A DNA stretch of 64,000 nucleotides, from NCBI GenBank assembly GCA_035492775.1, contig DATJIW010000088.1:7841-71840 (forward strand), given 5' to 3'. The stretch's first letter is position 1. The number at the start of each line of letters is the position of its first letter. Below, piece by piece: positions 60,555-64,000 of this stretch. The notes below the pieces were generated by a model. The model made no database searches, was not told where the DNA came from, and saw only the letters and a program-made list of their open reading frames with translations. Position numbers and translations under genes: made by a program. This DNA comes from DATJFQ01 sp035492775 (GTDB lineage: Bacteria; Acidobacteriota; Vicinamibacteria; Vicinamibacterales; 2-12-FULL-66-21).

Positions 60555-61399
60555 GCGATGGAGAGGTCAAGAGCATCGTGCGCGAGAAGTATGGCGAGGC
60601 TGCGCGAAACGTTGCCTCGGGTGCGGGAACTTCATGCTGCGGTGCCGGCGGAGCGCAATCCGGCTCCCCGGATCCGATCACGTCCAATCTCTATGAGAGT
60701 TCGCAGACAGCGTCGCTTCCCGAGGAGGCCGTCCTGGCGTCGCTCGGCTGCGGCAATCCGACGGCGCTCGCGCACCTCGGACCGGGCGACGTCGTGCTGG
60801 ATCTCGGCTCCGGCGGCGGCATCGACGTCTTGCTGTCCGCGAAGCGAGTCGCACCTGGCGGCAAGGCCTACGGGCTGGATATGACCGACGAGATGCTGGC
60901 ACTCGCGCGGGAAAACCAGCGGAAATCCGGTCTGTCCAACGTCGAGTTCCTGAAGGGGGAGATCGAGAACATCCCGCTGCCGGACAGTTCGGTCGATGTC
61001 GTCATCTCGAACTGCGTGATCAATCTGTCGGCAAACAAGGATCGCGTTCTCGCCGAGGCATTCCGGGTGCTCAAGCCGGGCGGCCGCTTTGCCGTATCCG
61101 ACGTGGTAACCCGCGGGGTCGTCCCCGACGAAATACGCCGGAACATGCTGTTATGGGTCGGATGTGTGGCCGGGGCCCTCTCGGACGCCGAATACGAGGC
61201 GAAGCTCCGGAGCGCCGGATTCGAGCAGGTCGACATCACGCCAACGCGTGTCTACAACGTAGAGGATGCCCGGACTTTCCTGGCCGGTCAGGGGTTCGAC
61301 GTCGATGCGATAGCTGCACAGGTGCAGGACAGGTTCATGAGTGCGTTCGTCCGCGCCGTGAAGCCGCGCAGCTGCTGCGGCCCGACCTGCTGTGCATGA
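60551..61399 (+). CDS. arsM: Arsenite methyltransferase
   Basis: 282 residues. SAM-binding motif VVLDLGSGGGIDVLLSAKRV, then YGLDMTDEMLALAREN and EIENIPLPDSSVDVVISNC with VINLSANKDRVLAEAFRVLK. The arsenic-binding cysteines of the family are present (SLGCGNP, ISNCV, WVGCVAG) and the C-terminus is Cys-rich (SCCGPTCCA). It methylates As(III) to volatile or less toxic forms. GTG start with GAGG upstream; coupled to arsR. Confidence 0.94.
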   Translation: MSDGEVKSIVREKYGEAARNVASGAGTSCCGAGGAQSGSPDPITSNLYESSQTASLPEEAVLASLGCGNPTALAHLGPGDVVLDLGSGGGIDVLLSAKRVAPGGKAYGLDMTDEMLALARENQRKSGLSNVEFLKGEIENIPLPDSSVDVVISNCVINLSANKDRVLAEAFRVLKPGGRFAVSDVVTRGVVPDEIRRNMLLWVGCVAGALSDAEYEAKLRSAGFEQVDITPTRVYNVEDARTFLAGQGFDVDAIAAQVQDRFMSAFVRAVKPRSCCGPTCCA

Positions 61400-61439
61400 C
61401 ACACCGCGGGACCGCGACCACAGCACGTGACGATGTACG

Positions 61440-61538
61440 TCATGGGCGCCTTTTCCTGTTCTGGCGGACGATCCACACGATGACGGCGACCAGTGCTGCG
61501 ATTTCAAGAAGGAACCAGACGCTCAGGCCGATCGCCAT
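61440..61538 (-). CDS. Possible single-helix small membrane protein (32 aa)
   Basis: ATG 61536-61538 to TGA 61440-61442. The translation is one membrane helix (SVWFLLEIAALVAVIVWIV) flanked by a basic tail (RQNRKRRP), the look of a genuine small membrane protein. It follows arsM on the opposite strand. No Shine-Dalgarno is clear and chance cannot be excluded. Confidence 0.3.
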   Translation of the reverse strand: MAIGLSVWFLLEIAALVAVIVWIVRQNRKRRP

Positions 61539-61654
61539 TCCGGGAGTATATGGTGCTCCCCACGAGACGACAGGAATGGGAACTCGCGCCCTGAGATGAT
61601 CCTGCCGCGCGCCGGCCCCGGTGCGCAGTACGATGTGGCACGAGTGGAGGGCGC

Positions 61655-61981
61655 ATGGATTCGCGCGCGATGAGGCGGAAGTTTCTTGCCGGCTTGCGTT
61701 CCGGTCTGCTGGTGGTCTGGCCGATATTGTCCGGGCTCCTCGGACTGATCGTCATGCTTGGCGTGACCGTCGGTGTGCTCGAACGCTGGTCGGTGCAGGA
61801 GTCGATCTATTTCGCGTTCGTGTCCGGCCTCACGATTGGCTACGGCGATTTCGCGCCCAGGAGATTGTTGACTCGCGCGCTCGCGATCCTCATCGGCGTC
61901 TGCGGCGTGCTCCTGACCGCTCTGTTGGCAGCAATCGCCGTAAAAGCGTTGACCGCGGCCGTCGACGAGCAGGACGCATGA
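61655..61981 (+). CDS. Two-helix potassium-channel-like protein (Ion_trans_2)
   Basis: 108 residues: membrane helix one (SGLLVVWPILSGLLGLIVML), a pore loop with the selectivity filter TIGYGDFAP, and helix two (LAILIGVCGVLLTALLAAIA). The TxGYGD filter marks a K+ channel pore; there is no voltage sensor or RCK domain, so it is a minimal KcsA-like pore that would act as a tetramer. Its stop overlaps the next start. Confidence 0.85.
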   Translation: MDSRAMRRKFLAGLRSGLLVVWPILSGLLGLIVMLGVTVGVLERWSVQESIYFAFVSGLTIGYGDFAPRRLLTRALAILIGVCGVLLTALLAAIAVKALTAAVDEQDA

Positions 61982-62535
61982 ACATGGCGAAGTTGATCTA
62001 CATCACGAATGCGTCGCTCGATGGTTACGTGGAGGACGCGAGCGGCGCGTTCGACTGGATCATCGCGGATCAGGTCCACGCGTTCATCACGGAGCTGGTG
62101 CGCCCGATCGGTACACATCTATATGGGCGGCGGCTCTATCAGACGATGGCCTACTGGGACGCGCCGGTGGAGAGCTATCCACTGCAACACCGTGACTTCG
62201 CACGGGTCTGGCAGACCGCCGGAAAGATCGTCTTTTCACGAACGCTGACAAGTGCCACGACACGCAACACACGTGTCGAGCGCAACTTCGACCCCGCGGC
62301 GATTCGCAAGCTCAAGAGCGAATCCGAGCACGACATCAGCATCGGGGGAGCGGAGCTTGCGGGCGTCGGCCTCGACGCCGATCTCGTCGACGAGTGTCAC
62401 CTGTTCCTCAACCCCGTGGTCGTCGGCGGTGGAAAGCCGGCATTCACACCCGGCTTACGACGAAATCTCGAACTCATCGAGACGCGCCGTTTCGGCAGCG
62501 GAGTCGTCCACGTGCGTTACCGCGTACGGAGCTGA
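61978..62535 (+). CDS. RibD C-terminal/dihydrofolate-reductase-like protein
   Basis: 185 residues. The fold is marked by KLIYITNASLDGYVEDASGA, THLYGRRLYQTMAYW, GKIVFSRTL, HDISIGGAELAGVGLDADLV and VVVGGGKPAFTPG. Such stand-alone proteins are NADPH-dependent reductases of unknown substrate, not riboflavin biosynthesis enzymes. ATG overlaps the channel stop by four bases (ATGA). No other folate or riboflavin genes are near. Confidence 0.85.
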   Translation: MNMAKLIYITNASLDGYVEDASGAFDWIIADQVHAFITELVRPIGTHLYGRRLYQTMAYWDAPVESYPLQHRDFARVWQTAGKIVFSRTLTSATTRNTRVERNFDPAAIRKLKSESEHDISIGGAELAGVGLDADLVDECHLFLNPVVVGGGKPAFTPGLRRNLELIETRRFGSGVVHVRYRVRS

Positions 62536-62613
62536 TTGGCAGTTCTCGCGGTCGAGCATCACGTCGTACGCCGACGTACTGAAACCGATTAGCGCCGGCG
62601 GCCATCGCGGCGG

Positions 62614-64000
62614 TCATCTCAGCCCGTCGACGACGAAAAGGTCCGACACGATACGCCAGTAGCTGTAAACGTAGGATCGACCGTCCGGCGCGATGTCAAC
62701 GAAGCTGGTGCTCCCCCAGAAACCTGCGGCATCGGGAGGCGCGAGGTCCAGCCAGCGCGTCTTACGCCCGTTAGCGACATCGAGACGGACGACTCGGTTA
62801 CCCGACTCGCTTTGGTCCAACACGTACAAGGAAGCGCCGTCGGCACTGAAGCGCAGGGGCGTGTCACCGGCAGCGATTCCGGGAATCGGCTGCGGAGCGC
62901 CACCGCTTATCGGATAGAGCGCGAAACGACGCTCGCCTGCAAGCGGCACGGCCGCGACAAACCGCCCGTCAGGCGTTATGGCGGCGGGCAACGGTTCGAG
63001 ACCCGTTCCCTCGGGCGTGAATGGTTGGGGCTCGCCGTCGGGCAGCTCCTGAACGAAGAGCCGCGGCGGCCGCCCCGCTTCACTGCCCGCTACGACCAGA
63101 CGTTTGCCGTCCGGAAGAAAGTACGCCCAGTCGTACTCGCTGATCGATCCGCGCCGCAGCTTGCGCGGGTCTCCTGCTCCCGTGGGCACGAGGCGCAACT
63201 CTCTGGGGAAACCGATGTTCGAGCAGACGACCCATTTTCCGTCGGGGGAGATGGTCAGGGCCCACCCATCGCCAAGGCGCACCGGCGGCGAGCCGTCGGC
63301 GTGCCGAAGATAGGCTCCGCTGGCCGGGCCACCGCCGTCGGCGGCTTCACTGAAGATGAAGGAGCGACCGTCAGGAGCGAAGATGGCTCCCAGCGTTCCA
63401 TCCAGCCACGAGTACTCGCGCTCGGCGGTGTCTTGTCCCATCCGCCCACGGGCCTCGATGGAAGCGCGTCCTTGTGTGAGTAGAACGCGTCCATCGGGAA
63501 AGATGTCGTGGAGCCAGAGGATGCCCCCACCGCGCGCGACCAGTCGCTCACGGCCGGCGAGCGTGACCGCATGGAGCGCTTGTGAGATGCCTGATTTCGT
63601 GGCGGTGAACCACACCTCACGGCCATCGGGCGCCCAAGCCAACCCGCCTATGGACGTCCAGCCCGTGGACAAGATGGTTCGTCGACCTTGCCTGTCCATC
63701 ATGACCACCGACCCGGCGCCTTCGGTGGCGATGTTCGAAACCCGGTGCTGCGTGCTCCCGATCTCAATGAAGGCCACCCGGTCGTTTCGGGGCGACACGC
63801 GAAGCCCGCTGATCCGGCCGCCCGACTCATAGAGCACCTGACCCGGGGGGACCTCGATGCGACGACGCCCCGAATCCCGGATGATCGCCAGGGTCCCGTC
63901 CGGAGCCCAGTCGGCCTCCGCCACGTGGTCCGCGATCTCGCGCGGCACTCCGCCGTCCAGGGGGAGTCGCGCCAGCGTGCCGTTCGGCAGAACCACCGCC
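62614..64000 (-). CDS. PD40/TolB beta-propeller protein, probably C-terminal part of a Ser/Thr kinase (5' end outside window)
   Basis: At least 460 residues without a start, running off the right edge. Repeated blades are visible: ADWAPDGTLAIIRD, GLAWAPDGREVWFTA, AIFAPDGRSFIFSE, ALTISPDGKWVVCS, AITPDGRFVAAVP and LRFSADGASLYVL. This APDGR-type propeller is usual behind the membrane helix of acidobacterial Ser/Thr kinases. The kinase domain would lie beyond position 64000. The decayed copy at 6750 belongs to the same class. Confidence 0.8.
   Translation of the reverse strand, partial: AVVLPNGTLARLPLDGGVPREIADHVAEADWAPDGTLAIIRDSGRRRIEVPPGQVLYESGGRISGLRVSPRNDRVAFIEIGSTQHRVSNIATEGAGSVVMMDRQGRRTILSTGWTSIGGLAWAPDGREVWFTATKSGISQALHAVTLAGRERLVARGGGILWLHDIFPDGRVLLTQGRASIEARGRMGQDTAEREYSWLDGTLGAIFAPDGRSFIFSEAADGGGPASGAYLRHADGSPPVRLGDGWALTISPDGKWVVCSNIGFPRELRLVPTGAGDPRKLRRGSISEYDWAYFLPDGKRLVVAGSEAGRPPRLFVQELPDGEPQPFTPEGTGLEPLPAAITPDGRFVAAVPLAGERRFALYPISGGAPQPIPGIAAGDTPLRFSADGASLYVLDQSESGNRVVRLDVANGRKTRWLDLAPPDAAGFWGSTSFVDIAPDGRSYVYSYWRIVSDLFVVDGLR

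Noticed and set aside
1..64000. tRNA, rRNA, integrase, transposase or phage genes
   Set aside because: None found by eye; intergenic gaps are nearly all under 260 bp and none contains a cloverleaf or inverted-repeat-bounded element.

Overview
The window comes from a high-GC Gram-negative bacterium, most likely an acidobacterium of the Vicinamibacteria type. That placement is inferred from family content, not from a marker-gene comparison. The supporting features are two large FtsX/MacB-like permeases of the acidobacterial orphan type (one directly behind a PadR regulator), an Oar-like TonB-dependent receptor with an N-terminal carboxypeptidase-regulatory domain, a winged-helix/TPR regulator, PD40-repeat proteins of the kind fused to Ser/Thr kinases, a PEP-CTERM protein and an alternative-complex-III subunit. 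There are no rRNA or tRNA genes, CRISPR arrays, insertion sequences or phage genes. Genes are tightly packed and many are translationally coupled (ATGA or GTGA overlaps).

Layout. 1-3.8 kb: leftward block of a hypothetical protein, a coproheme-decarboxylase-like HemQ, an FAD monooxygenase, a small membrane protein and the start of an ActC/NrfD quinol-oxidoreductase subunit. 4-7.1 kb: partner-switching genes (a STAS protein fused to a phosphotransferase-like domain, then an RsbW-type ATPase) followed by a decayed kinase/PD40 gene. 7.1-18 kb: secreted tyrosine-phosphatase-like protein, sensor kinase lacking its phospho-acceptor His, orphan permease, cupredoxin, Tat-exported metallophosphoesterase, winged-helix/TPR regulator, AI-2E-family transporter, and a Tat-exported protein whose frame is crossed by one UGA. 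18-27 kb: cytidylate-kinase-like protein, amidohydrolase, terpene-cyclase-like protein, peroxiredoxin, a probable selenocysteine-containing MerB-like lyase with a bacterial-type SECIS hairpin, MarR plus phosphodiesterase lipoprotein, a sigma-70 factor and FtsB. 27-38 kb: CutA, DedA, a cystathionine gamma-synthase-family enzyme, SpoIIE-type phosphatase, an RNase III with an extra N-terminal domain, hutU/hutH and purA. 38-47 kb: PilZ protein, geranylgeranyl-reductase-like, HAD and ROK genes, YtxJ-like protein, chlorite-dismutase-like protein, LigD, a lipoprotein and a nucleotidyltransferase. 47-64 kb: PadR/permease pair, MFS exporter, second AI-2E protein, TonB-dependent receptor, ctaA, PEP-CTERM protein, arsR-arsM, a mini K+ channel, RibD-like reductase and the tail of a PD40 protein.

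Themes. (i) Heme and respiration: ActC, HemQ, a second HemQ/Cld-family protein, CtaA and a cupredoxin. (ii) Sigma/anti-sigma partner switching: STAS fusion, RsbW-like ATPase and SpoIIE phosphatase, in two places. (iii) Metal, metalloid and redox stress: Sec-type MerB homologue, ArsR/ArsM, CutA, peroxiredoxin, YtxJ.

The most unusual observations are the two genes crossed by an in-frame UGA, each followed by a hairpin at SECIS-like spacing. The MerB-like one is strong, because the UGA falls exactly where MerB has a catalytic cysteine. The Tat protein is ambiguous. A dispersed family of heptameric AACTCCC/AATTCCC repeats occupies at least five intergenic sites and, at two convergent gene ends, forms large inverted repeats with G-quadruplex potential.
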